DNA of 19,812 nt from an uncultured Collinsella sp. (lineage in GTDB: Bacteria > Actinomycetota > Coriobacteriia > Coriobacteriales > Coriobacteriaceae), in assembly GCA_900545905.1 (NCBI GenBank), contig URBA01000007.1, positions 1 through 19,812 on the forward strand, given 5' to 3'. A program made the translations under genes and the position numbers. The notes below the pieces were generated by a model. The model worked only from the letters and a program-made list of their open reading frames with translations, had not been told where the DNA came from and did not search any database. Below, piece after piece: positions 6,970-14,202 of the stretch. How positions within the stretch are numbered: position 1 is the stretch's first letter; every line of letters begins with the position of its first letter.

Positions 6970-7608
6970 CTATTTACCCAGCTTGGCCTTAACCAGACCG
7001 ACCACGGTCGGGATGATCGACACGGCAACGATGCCGATAATCAGCAGCTCAAAGTGCTCCTGCACAAAGGGAATGCCGCCAAAGAAGTAGCCCAGCAGCG
7101 TAAAGACCGTCGACCAGGTAATGCCGCCCAGCACGTTAAAGACGACAAAGTTGCGCCAGTGCATGCCGCCCATGCCAGCGATAAAGGGCACAAAGGTGCG
7201 GATAAACGGGAAGAAGCGACCCAGGAAGATGGCCAGGTGACCCCACTTGTCCAAGAAGTCCTCGGACTTTTTGATGCGCTCGGGCGTCATGGCCTTGACC
7301 TTGCCCGAAGCGATGATCTTGCGGCCAAAGAAGTGACCGATCATAAAGTTGCACTGATCGCCCAAAATGGCAGCGGCCCATGCGGTGGCCAGAAGCGCCA
7401 CGATGTTAAAGCCGCCGTTGTGGGCAAAGAAACCCGAGGCGAACAGCAGCGAATCACCGGGAAGGAACGGGAAGAACACCACGCCCGTCTCGATAAAGAT
7501 GATCAGGAACACGCAGCCGTAGGCCATAAGCGGGCCGGCGGCGATCCAGCTGGCGATCGCGGTGCGCGGGTCCTTAAGCAGCTCGGCAATAAAATTGATG
7601 AAACCCAT
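6970..7608 (-). CDS. DedA-family inner-membrane protein
   Basis: This 212-residue polytopic protein belongs to the DedA (VTT/SNARE-associated) family, members of which are implicated in recycling undecaprenyl phosphate and other lipid carriers across the membrane. Diagnostic motifs are present: ETGVVFFPFLPGDSLLFASG near the N-terminal re-entrant region and GRFFPFIRTFVPFIAGMGGM in the middle, including the conserved Arg and Pro residues. A hydrophobic C-terminal pair of helices ends in VKAKLGK. The ATG at 7608 has GAGAGG about nine nt upstream. It is divergent from cysE, with its own TATACT -10 and its own terminator. Substrate is not assignable from sequence. Confidence 0.93.
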   Translation of the reverse strand: MGFINFIAELLKDPRTAIASWIAAGPLMAYGCVFLIIFIETGVVFFPFLPGDSLLFASGFFAHNGGFNIVALLATAWAAAILGDQCNFMIGHFFGRKIIASGKVKAMTPERIKKSEDFLDKWGHLAIFLGRFFPFIRTFVPFIAGMGGMHWRNFVVFNVLGGITWSTVFTLLGYFFGGIPFVQEHFELLIIGIVAVSIIPTVVGLVKAKLGK

Positions 7609-7654
7609 GAAGTAAAACCTCTCAGTTGTGGGCGCGGATACGTCCAAGTTGACC

Positions 7655-7660
7655 AGTATA
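7655..7660 (-). promoter_or_regulatory. -10 box of the DedA gene
   Basis: TATACT on the minus strand, 46 nt before the ATG. TTGCGC (7686-7681) lies 20 nt upstream, a longer spacing than ideal. Confidence 0.4.
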
Positions 7661-7784
7661 CGGTTGCGGTGCCCCCTCGTGCGCAACCCCACAAAAGCAT
7701 GACTCCATTACCAGCAAGTTTGCATAACTGACACTTGTAGCGCAAAGCCGCCAAGATTGTCCTTTTTAATCCCTAGCGAATCGC

Positions 7785-7790
7785 TATACT
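7785..7790 (+). promoter_or_regulatory. -10 box of cysE
   Basis: TATACT lies 41 nt before the GTG start; only T-rich sequence stands where the -35 should be. Because transcription would start near 7797, an in-frame TTG at 7757 cannot be the translation start. Confidence 0.5.
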
Positions 7791-7831
7791 TTATTGAATC
7801 GCATTGCCATGGCGCTAAGGGAGGGCGGCCG

Positions 7832-8536
7832 GTGAGCTTTATCAATACCATTCGCGAGGACATCAAGACCGTCCAGGCGCAGGACCCCGCCGCGCAAAAC
7901 GGTCTGGTCATCTTTCTTTCCTATCCTGGCCTGCACGCCAAGTGGAACCACGTGCCCGAGCACTGGCTGTGGGAGCACGGTCATCGCTCGCTCGCCCGCG
8001 TGCTCTCGCAAATCACCCGCCACATCACCGGCGTCGAGATTCACCCTGCCGCGCAGATTGGCAAGCACTTCTTTATCGACCACGCCATGGGCGTCGTCAT
8101 CGGCGAGACCACCATTGTGGGCGACAACTGTGTGCTCTACCAGGGCGTCACGCTCGGCGGCACCGGCAACGAGACCGGCAAGCGTCACCCCACCCTGGGC
8201 AACAATGTCACGGTGGGCACGGGCGCCAAGGTGCTCGGCAACATCCGCATCGGCAACAACGTCAAGATCGGCGGCAACTCGGTCGTCGTTAAGGACGTCC
8301 CCGACAACTGCACCGTCGTGGGCGTGCCGGGACGCATCATCAAGCGCAACGGCTGCCGTGTGTTCGAGGAGAGTTTCGACGCCAAGCAGCATCGCGAGTA
8401 CATGCCCGATGACGCCGCCGAGCAGTCCGCCCTCAACCGCCAGGGCATCACCGAGAATGCCCGCCGCGTCAAGGAACTCGAGCGAGAGGTGGCCGAGCTC
8501 AAGGCCCTCGTCGCCAAGCTCGTGGACGAACGCTAG
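7832..8536 (+). CDS. cysE: Serine O-acetyltransferase
   Basis: This enzyme transfers acetyl from acetyl-CoA to L-serine to give O-acetylserine, the committed step of cysteine synthesis, in the cytoplasm. It has 234 residues. The GTG at 7832 is chosen for GGGAGG seven nt upstream and because a promoter -10 lies just before it. The short N-terminal helical region leads into the left-handed beta-helix: GVEIHPAAQIGKHFFIDHAM, then GVVIGETTIVGDNCVLYQGV, with the catalytic His residues in IHP and IDH and the GNETGKRHPTLG loop. The C-terminus carries an extra helical tail of about 60 residues ending in a heptad-like run, VKELEREVAELKALVAKL. Such a tail is not needed in the short EpsC-type enzymes and may be a coiled coil. 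No cysK is adjacent. Confidence 0.94.
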   Translation: MSFINTIREDIKTVQAQDPAAQNGLVIFLSYPGLHAKWNHVPEHWLWEHGHRSLARVLSQITRHITGVEIHPAAQIGKHFFIDHAMGVVIGETTIVGDNCVLYQGVTLGGTGNETGKRHPTLGNNVTVGTGAKVLGNIRIGNNVKIGGNSVVVKDVPDNCTVVGVPGRIIKRNGCRVFEESFDAKQHREYMPDDAAEQSALNRQGITENARRVKELEREVAELKALVAKLVDER

Positions 8537-8574
8537 GAACGCAAGCGGCACAAAACGACATCGGCATCAACGCA

Positions 8575-8613
8575 AAGGCGCGCCAGGGAATTCATCCCCG
8601 GCGCGCCTTATTT
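8575..8613 (+). terminator. Terminator of cysE
   Basis: AAGGCGCGCC (8575-8584) pairs perfectly with GGCGCGCCTT (8600-8609), with an additional GGG/CCC pairing inside the loop. It is followed by ATTTG, a modest U-tract, 38 nt after the cysE stop. Confidence 0.8.
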
Positions 8614-8616
8614 GTG

Positions 8617-8647
8617 ATGTGGCAAAGAGACTGTCCCTTTGTCACAT
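8617..8647 (-). repeat. Stop-codon-overlapping palindrome, copy 1 (GGGACAG loop)
   Basis: ATGTGGCAAAG (8617-8627) pairs with CTTTGTCACAT (8637-8647) over 11 bp with one wobble. On the minus strand the loop region reads GGGACAGTCT. Its 5' edge is the TAA of the second ABC half-transporter. It resembles copy 2 at 18282-18318 in position, orientation and loop. Confidence 0.65.
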
Positions 8648-10647
8648 TATGCGAACTGGCTCAGATAGAGGTCGGCGTAGGCACCCTCGGCAGCCAGCAG
8701 CTCCTTATGCGTGCCCTGCTCGATAATGTTGCCGTGATCCATGACCAAGATCAGGTCGGCGTCCACGATCGTCGACAGGCGGTGCGCGATCACAAAGCTC
8801 GTGCGCCCGCGCATGAGCGCGTCCATGGCACGACCGATGGCAAGCTCGGTACGCGTATCCACGCTTGAGGTCGCCTCGTCCAGGATGAGAATCGCCGGGT
8901 TATTGAGCAGCACGCGTGCGATGGTCAGCAGCTGACGCTGGCCCTGGCTGATGCTTTCGGCATCGTTGGCCACGCGCGTGTCGTAGCCCTGCGGCATGGT
9001 ACGCACAAAGAAGTCGACCTGCGCGGCGCGCGCAGCCGCCACGATCTCCTCACGCGTCGCCTCGGGACAGCCGTAGGCGATGTTTTCGGCAATCGTGCCA
9101 TCGAACAGCCAGGCGTCCTGCAGCACCATGCCAAACTGCTGCCGTAGCTCGCCGCGGTCCATGCGGCTCGTATCCACGCCGTCGAGTGTAATACGCCCGC
9201 CGTCAATCTCGTAGAAGCGCATGAGCAGGTTGATGAGCGTCGTCTTGCCCGCGCCCGTGGTTCCCACCACGGCAATCTTCTGGCCCGGCTCGGCGGTAAA
9301 CGACACGTCGTGCATAAGCGGCTTGTCGGGCGAATAACCAAAGCGCACGTGCTCAAAGGAGACGCGACCCTCAACGCGACCCGGCAGCTTGGCGGCCTCG
9401 TCCGGCAGCGGATCGGCCTCCATCTCGGGCTCATCGAGCAGGTCGAACACGCGCTCCGCACTCGCCAACGCGCTCTGCAGCGAGTTGAAGGTAAACGACA
9501 GCTGCGTCATGGGTTCGGACGCCTCGTAGATAAACTGGAAGAACGCCTGGAACACGCCGACGGTCATGTGACCGGCAACCAGCATGCTGCAGCCCACCAG
9601 CGCGATCACGATCTGCGCCAAACGGCCGATAAAGCGCACCGCAGGGCCGACGGCATTGATCATAAAGTCGGCCTTGGCACTCACGCGTGCCAGCTCGCCC
9701 GAGGCCTGGTGCACCTCGGCAGAACTTTGGCGTTCGCGGTTAAACGCGCGGATCACCAGACGGCCCGAATAGCCTTCCTCGACCGCACTCGTAATCTTGG
9801 ACACCCACTCCTGGCGCTCGCCCGTCACATCGTGTGTGCGGCGCGAGACGACCTTCGTCACCAGCAGCGACAGTGCCGTAAAGAACAGAAAGACGAGCGT
9901 AAGCTGCACGCTGAACACGAACATCACGCTCACAGCACCAACAACCGTGCCGATCGACACGAGCAGCTGCAGCAATCCGCGCTGCATGCTCTCGGACATC
10001 TTGTCCAGGTCGTTGGTCTCGCGGCTGACGACCTCGCCGGGACGATGCGCGTCAAAATAGGCGAGCGGCAGACGGTTGAGCTTTTGCGCGATGCGGTTGC
10101 GCAGGCACAGATTGAGGCGTTCGGCCACGCTCGACATCAAAAAGCTCTGGAGCGCGTAGAACGAAGCGGCGGCCGTCCAAATCAAAAAGTAGATGAAGAT
10201 AGTCCTGCCGCAGTTCTCCCAGGTGATGCTGAAAGTGGTGTCGTTGGCAAACGCCACCTGAATGTGGCCCCACAGCTCATCGATCACGCGGGCGCTATAT
10301 GCCGGCGCGGCGGTGTTAAAGATGACATAGAACACAATGCTCGCGAACACGATATAGAAGCGCCAATGGTCGCCGGCAGCCTCACTCCACAGGCGGCGCA
10401 CCGTCGCCCAGGTATCCCGAGGCGTCTCGTCCTCGTCTTCGTCGTCCACGTCGCGCATACGCTCTGCCTCGGCGCGGGCGCGCTCGTCCTCGGCACGTTC
10501 GTTTTCCTCGTAGAGCGCTTGGCGGCGAGCCTCGCGCTCCGCCGCCTTGGCGGCTTCGTCCAGGTCGGGCGCGACGCCCGTCTCCTCGACTGTCTCTACA
10601 ACCGCAGCGCCATCGACGATGCCCTGCTTCTTGAGCTCCTCGGTCAT
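8647..10647 (-). CDS. ABC exporter half-transporter, catalytic partner
   Basis: This 666-residue protein is a type IV ABC exporter half: six membrane helices (about 97-375), then a nucleotide-binding domain. Walker A is GTTGAGKTT (462-470), Walker B with the catalytic glutamate is ILILDE (Glu591), and the H-loop is IAHRLST (His622). The signature is SQGQ (567-570) rather than SGGQ. The N-terminal 90 residues are an unusual acidic, Glu/Arg-rich cytoplasmic extension (DVDDEDEDE). ATG at 10647 is favoured over GTG at 10656 because GGGAGGTGA, a near-perfect Shine-Dalgarno, includes that GTG. It follows the first half-transporter by one nt, so the two are translationally coupled and probably heterodimerise. 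Predicted drug or lipid efflux under the MarR-type regulator. Confidence 0.94.
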   Translation of the reverse strand: MTEELKKQGIVDGAAVVETVEETGVAPDLDEAAKAAEREARRQALYEENERAEDERARAEAERMRDVDDEDEDETPRDTWATVRRLWSEAAGDHWRFYIVFASIVFYVIFNTAAPAYSARVIDELWGHIQVAFANDTTFSITWENCGRTIFIYFLIWTAAASFYALQSFLMSSVAERLNLCLRNRIAQKLNRLPLAYFDAHRPGEVVSRETNDLDKMSESMQRGLLQLLVSIGTVVGAVSVMFVFSVQLTLVFLFFTALSLLVTKVVSRRTHDVTGERQEWVSKITSAVEEGYSGRLVIRAFNRERQSSAEVHQASGELARVSAKADFMINAVGPAVRFIGRLAQIVIALVGCSMLVAGHMTVGVFQAFFQFIYEASEPMTQLSFTFNSLQSALASAERVFDLLDEPEMEADPLPDEAAKLPGRVEGRVSFEHVRFGYSPDKPLMHDVSFTAEPGQKIAVVGTTGAGKTTLINLLMRFYEIDGGRITLDGVDTSRMDRGELRQQFGMVLQDAWLFDGTIAENIAYGCPEATREEIVAAARAAQVDFFVRTMPQGYDTRVANDAESISQGQRQLLTIARVLLNNPAILILDEATSSVDTRTELAIGRAMDALMRGRTSFVIAHRLSTIVDADLILVMDHGNIIEQGTHKELLAAEGAYADLYLSQFA

Positions 10648-10648
10648 G

Positions 10649-12385
10649 CTACTCACCTCCCTTCATCTGCGATTCCGCGATTGCGCGGTACACCTCGCAG
10701 GTTTCCATGAGCTCGTCGTGCGTGCCTAGGCCCACGATCTCGCCGTCTTTGAGCACCACGATCTGATCGGCATGCAAAATAGTCGAGATGCGCTGGGCGA
10801 TGATGAGCACCGCGGCATCGCACGTCTCGTCCTGCAGCGCATGGCGCAGTGCCGCATCGGTCTTAAAGTCCAGGGCCGAAAAACTGTCGTCGAAGATATA
10901 TAGATCGGCATGCTTCATGAGTGCGCGGGCAATCGCCAGGCGCTGGCGCTGACCACCCGAGAAGTTCGTGCCGCCCTGGGCCACCGGCGTATCGAGCCCC
11001 TGGGGCTGGTCGAGCACAAAGGTGCTCTGGGCAACCTCCAGCGCATGGAGCATGTCAGCCTCAGTCGCGTCTTCGTTGCCAAAGCGCAGGTTGCTCGCCA
11101 CCGTACCCGAGAACAGCCATGCCTTCTGCGGCACATAGGCGATACGCCCGCGGATGTCGTCTTGCGAAAGGTCGCGCAGATCGATGCCATTCAGGCGAAT
11201 GGCGCCCTTCGTGGCATCGTGGAAGCGAAGCAAGAGCTTGGCCACCGTCGACTTGCCCGAACCCGTCGAGCCTACAATCGCCGTGGTCTGGCTACGGCGA
11301 CAGGCAAAGCTCAGGTCGCACAGGGTGTCCTCGTCGGCATCGTCAAAGCGAAACGACATGTGGTCGAACACAGCCACCGCATCGGCTTCGTCTTGGGGCT
11401 CGCGCGCCCCGTCATCCAGCGTGCGCTCGCCATCGACGATGCTCGGCTCAATCTCCAACACCTGCTGCGCACGGTTCAGGCACGCGGCAGCACGCGGAAG
11501 CGTCAGCACCACCATCTGGGCCATCATCACAAAGAACAGGATCAGAATTGCATACTCCAGCACCGCCGAGATACTCGCAATCTGCATGGCGTGGGCGCCT
11601 ACGCGGTTGCCGCCCACCCACAGCACCGCCACCTCGGCGATGTTCATCAAAAAGAAGCTTGAGCTGTCGAGGCCCACAAACAGGTGGTTGACTTTGATGG
11701 CGTTGGCGGCGTATTCGCTAAACACCTCGTCCAGACGCCGTTCCTCGTGGCGCTCCTTGTTAAACGCACGGATGACGCGCACGCCCACAATATTCTCGCG
11801 CAGCACCACGTTCATGCGGTCGATAAAGCCCTGTAGGCGCATAAAAATCGGCGCCGCGTTGGCAACCGTAAAGACCGCCGCCACCAGCACAATCGCAACG
11901 ACTACGCCCAGAAGCGTGCCCATGGCGGGATCGATAAACCAGGCGAAGATGATGCCCGCCACAGCCAAAAACGGCACGGGCAGCACCAGCTGAATCGTCT
12001 GCAGAATCGCCTGCTGAATCACGTTGATGTCGTTGAGCGAGCGCGTGATCATCGATCCGGTGCCAAAGCGCTCAAAATCGCTGGCCGCGAGCTCGAGCGA
12101 TTTGTCGTACACGGCATTGCGGATATCGCAAGCCACGTTGGCGGCCAGGCGCGCCGAAAGATAGCAGCCCAGCACCGTGCCGCCGCTAGCCATGCTGGTC
12201 GCGATAAACATGTAGAGACCGTTGCGTAAAATGTAGTCGATATCGCCCGTGGTAATACCGGTGTTGACCATGTTCGCCAGCATCGTGGGAACCAGCAGCG
12301 TACCGACGTTATCCACCAGCAGCACCAGCAGCGTCACTGCGACAAGCCCTCGATAGGGCTTCAAAAACCTCATTAACAGTCGCAC
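10649..12385 (-). CDS. ABC exporter half-transporter, degenerate-site partner
   Basis: This 578-residue ABC exporter half has six membrane helices (about 13-300) and a nucleotide-binding domain. Walker A GSTGSGKST (372-380) and signature FSGGQ (475-479) are canonical. The catalytic glutamate after Walker B is Asp (IFDD, 499-500) and the H-loop His is Gln (IIAQRIST, Gln531). This is the pattern of the non-catalytic member of heterodimeric exporters such as TM287/288, LmrCD and BmrCD. The degenerate site would pair with the SQGQ signature of the partner encoded downstream. GTG at 12385 gives a typical N-terminus (MRLLMRFLKPYRG) and has AAGGTGA about nine nt upstream. ATG at 12373 is an alternative that overlaps the marR stop as TAATG. 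Either way translation is coupled to the regulator gene. Confidence 0.94.
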   Translation of the reverse strand: MRLLMRFLKPYRGLVAVTLLVLLVDNVGTLLVPTMLANMVNTGITTGDIDYILRNGLYMFIATSMASGGTVLGCYLSARLAANVACDIRNAVYDKSLELAASDFERFGTGSMITRSLNDINVIQQAILQTIQLVLPVPFLAVAGIIFAWFIDPAMGTLLGVVVAIVLVAAVFTVANAAPIFMRLQGFIDRMNVVLRENIVGVRVIRAFNKERHEERRLDEVFSEYAANAIKVNHLFVGLDSSSFFLMNIAEVAVLWVGGNRVGAHAMQIASISAVLEYAILILFFVMMAQMVVLTLPRAAACLNRAQQVLEIEPSIVDGERTLDDGAREPQDEADAVAVFDHMSFRFDDADEDTLCDLSFACRRSQTTAIVGSTGSGKSTVAKLLLRFHDATKGAIRLNGIDLRDLSQDDIRGRIAYVPQKAWLFSGTVASNLRFGNEDATEADMLHALEVAQSTFVLDQPQGLDTPVAQGGTNFSGGQRQRLAIARALMKHADLYIFDDSFSALDFKTDAALRHALQDETCDAAVLIIAQRISTILHADQIVVLKDGEIVGLGTHDELMETCEVYRAIAESQMKGGE

Positions 12386-12873
12386 GACTCCCCCTCACCT
12401 TGATTCTCGGCTTGGCTCTCGGCAGCGATATGCTGCTTAAAGGCATCGCACTCATCGCCGAGCACCTGAGAGAATTTGCCGATCAAGCGCATAATCTCGC
12501 GCTGCTCACATGGCTCAAGCGCGCCAAAGGCTCGCTGCTCGGCCTTGAGTGCCGGCAGCGCATAACGCTCGGCAAACCGCATGCCCGCTTCGGTCAGGCT
12601 CACAACCTTGTTCTTACGACTGCCTTCGGCAAACCCCAACGTTGCGAAGCCCCGCGCCGTCAAGGTTTTAATTGCCGAGTTGATGGTCTGCTTGCTGTAG
12701 AACCATTCGCTTGTCAGACGGCTTACGGCAATACTGCCGCCCGCCGTGCTAGTGTCGACGAGCATCCAATAGGCGCAGTCCGAAAGGCCGCAGGCGCGCG
12801 AGAACTCCGAATAGATATGGTCGAGTCCATTGAGCAACCGATCGAAGTCGACCAGCGTAACCGCACTATTCAT
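12373..12873 (-). CDS. MarR-family transcriptional regulator
   Basis: This 166-residue winged-helix regulator is the first gene of the exporter operon. The recognition region is SRLTSEWFYSKQTINSAIKTLTARGFATLGF, followed by the wing EGSRKNKVVSLTEAGMRFAE, a MarR hallmark. A helical C-terminal dimerisation segment ends in a Glu/Asp/Cys tail. ATG at 12873 has GGTGGG upstream with short spacing. Its 3' end overlaps the first transporter gene. Two near-identical 14-bp sites lie in its own promoter, so it most likely represses its operon and is released by a transported compound. The inducer is not identifiable. Confidence 0.92.
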   Translation of the reverse strand: MNSAVTLVDFDRLLNGLDHIYSEFSRACGLSDCAYWMLVDTSTAGGSIAVSRLTSEWFYSKQTINSAIKTLTARGFATLGFAEGSRKNKVVSLTEAGMRFAERYALPALKAEQRAFGALEPCEQREIMRLIGKFSQVLGDECDAFKQHIAAESQAENQGEGESCDC

Positions 12874-12891
12874 CTATCCCACCATTCAATT

Positions 12892-12949
12892 GTCCGATTT
12901 TTGACCAATTATGTGTCTCTAGATTAGTCCGAGTTTTGACTATCGTCAA
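12892..12949 (-). promoter_or_regulatory. marR-ABC operon promoter with two operator-like direct repeats
   Basis: On the minus strand TTGACG (12949-12944), a 17-nt spacer and TAATCT (12926-12921) form a promoter. GTCCGAGTTTTGAC (plus-strand 12927-12940) fills the spacer almost exactly. A second copy, GTCCGATTTTTGAC (12892-12905), lies just after the predicted start point. They match at 13 of 14 positions and are 35 bp apart. A regulator bound there would block both polymerase binding and escape. Confidence 0.65.
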
Positions 12950-12992
12950 CAGGCTCTCCGCAAATGCGTGCATTTTTATGGCCTATCGGCAG

Positions 12993-13028
12993 AAAAAGAC
13001 CGCCGGCGCGGGGGCGGCGCCAGCGGTC
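12993..13028 (-). terminator. Terminator of the 96-residue orphan gene
   Basis: GACCGC-C-GGCGC (12998-13009) pairs with GCGCC-A-GCGGTC (13017-13028), with one mismatch. On the minus strand it is followed by five T (12997-12993), 27 nt after the stop. Confidence 0.85.
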
Positions 13029-13054
13029 ACGTGAAAATCGGGTTTTATTGCCTG

Positions 13055-13345
13055 TTAAGCGGCGACGGCCTCATAGACCGTAGCGCCCGAGAAGCTGTCA
13101 TGCAGGCTCTTGCCGGCAATCCACGGCAGCTCGACGACCTCGCAGACCGTGTTGACCAGCTCGGAGCAGTCAGTAAAGTGGCCCTTGTCGTTGAGGGCCT
13201 CGCAATCCTGAACACGCCAATAGCCATCGGTGTGCGTGATGTAGTACTCGTGATCGTTGATCGACACGAAAGCGCGCGTCTTGGAACGCAGCAGCTTCAG
13301 AAATCCTTCGAAATCGGTCTCGACGACATCTCCAGCCTGGAACAT
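13055..13345 (-). CDS. Small acidic protein of unknown function
   Basis: I do not recognise this 96-residue protein. It is soluble (no signal peptide or membrane segment) and acidic, with two Cys in the middle. A compact pattern suggests a small beta-rich fold: GDVVETDFEGFLKLL, then AFVSINDHEYYITHTDGYW, then VNTVCEVVELPW. ATG at 13345 has an excellent AGGAGG seven nt upstream. A TTTACT-17-TATCAA promoter and a strong terminator frame it, so it is a well-expressed single gene. It is divergent from the nitroreductase. The upstream extension of the frame is Gly/Arg-rich leader and is not used. Confidence 0.8.
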   Translation of the reverse strand: MFQAGDVVETDFEGFLKLLRSKTRAFVSINDHEYYITHTDGYWRVQDCEALNDKGHFTDCSELVNTVCEVVELPWIAGKSLHDSFSGATVYEAVAA

Positions 13346-13380
13346 GATGTTACCTCCTGGCCCGGCGCCACCACGGCGCA

Positions 13381-13409
13381 TTGATAAACGTTGGTACTCC
13401 TTTAGTAAA
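13381..13409 (-). promoter_or_regulatory. Promoter of the 96-residue orphan gene
   Basis: TTTACT (13409-13404), a 17-nt spacer and TATCAA (13386-13381) on the minus strand put the start point about 28 nt before the ATG. The leader has a GCGCC/GGCGC hairpin just before the ribosome site. Confidence 0.55.
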
Positions 13410-13499
13410 ACCTTTATCAGAGGTTATGCGTTCGTCATTTAGGCAAGTGGTAAAAAACCGCAGGGTAGACGGGATAAAACGTTTAACCATCCCATTTGT

Positions 13500-13528
13500 T
13501 TGTCACATTCTGAAGGTACTTTTATGCA
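13500..13528 (+). promoter_or_regulatory. Weak candidate promoter of the nitroreductase gene
   Basis: TTGTCA (13500-13505), 17 nt, TATGCA (13523-13528). The -10 matches poorly and would give a leader of about 105 nt. The rest of 13410-13639 holds nothing I can name. Confidence 0.3.
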
Positions 13529-13639
13529 AACCTACTTTCCCAATTGGAATCTACCCTTTTGGCCGGGCAATTGACCGTCTATCGTTTGAGCCCGACGGGT
13601 ATGAACGGGGCATCTGCAACGCCACCGCAAGGAGACACC

Positions 13640-14161
13640 ATGGAGACTATCGAAGCACTCATTCACCGCCGCAGCTGCCGCAAATACAGCGACCGCCCTG
13701 TCGAGGCCGAAAAGCTTGCACGTATTATCGAAGCCGGCCAATATGCACCGAGCGGCATGGGCCGCCAGCCGGTGACGTTTGTCGCCGTCACCGACCCCGC
13801 GACCGTCGAGCGTCTCTCACAGCTCAACGCCCAGGTCATGGGCAGCAACAGCGACCCCTTCTATGGCGCCAAGACCGTTGTGGTGGTGCTGGTTGACCGC
13901 AGCGTGCCCACACATCTGGAAGACGGCTCGCTCGCCATGGGCAACCTGCTCAACGCGGCTTATGCGCTGGGCGTCGATTCGTGCTGGATTCATCGCGCGC
14001 ATGAGGTCTTTGACTCGCCCGAGGGCCTGGAGCTGCTGGCCAGCTGGGGCCTGCCCGCCGACGGCAGCCTGCGCGGTGTCGGTCACTGCATTCTGGGCTA
14101 TGCCGAGGACACGCTTCCCGAGGCAAAGCCGCGCCGCGACAACGTGGTGTACGTTAGGTAA
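13640..14161 (+). CDS. Nitroreductase-family flavoprotein
   Basis: This 173-residue member of the FMN-dependent NAD(P)H nitroreductase superfamily is predicted cytoplasmic and dimeric. The N-terminal FMN-binding signature IHRRSCRKYSDRPVE is clear, followed by AGQYAPSGMGRQPVTFVAV. The middle has MGNLLNAAYALGVDSCWIHRA, the usual dimer/flavin helix, and the C-terminus has GHCILGYAED before a short basic end. ATG at 13640 has AAGGAG at 13629-13634. The enzyme is short but complete for the small class. Natural substrate (quinone, nitro compound or flavin) cannot be told. It converges on the one-TM hypothetical gene across a hairpin. Confidence 0.92.
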   Translation: METIEALIHRRSCRKYSDRPVEAEKLARIIEAGQYAPSGMGRQPVTFVAVTDPATVERLSQLNAQVMGSNSDPFYGAKTVVVVLVDRSVPTHLEDGSLAMGNLLNAAYALGVDSCWIHRAHEVFDSPEGLELLASWGLPADGSLRGVGHCILGYAEDTLPEAKPRRDNVVYVR

Positions 14162-14166
14162 TTAGT

Positions 14167-14190
14167 TCCGCCGTTCTAACGAACGGCGGA
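14167..14190. terminator. Bidirectional hairpin between convergent genes
   Basis: TCCGCCGTTC (14167-14176) and GAACGGCGGA (14181-14190) form a perfect 10-bp stem with a TAAC loop, right after the nitroreductase stop and before the stop of the facing gene. No U-tract follows on either strand, so it may be a protective 3' hairpin rather than a classical terminator. Confidence 0.55.
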
Positions 14191-14202
14191 CCCACTCGCA
14201 AC

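Noticed and set aside
7757..7831. TTG start giving a longer serine acetyltransferase
   Set aside because: It lies upstream of the -10 box and has no ribosome site; GTG at 7832 has a good one.
9310..10710. 466-residue open frame on the plus strand opposite the second ABC half
   Set aside because: Antisense shadow caused by high GC at third positions; His/Arg/Gln-rich and without domains.
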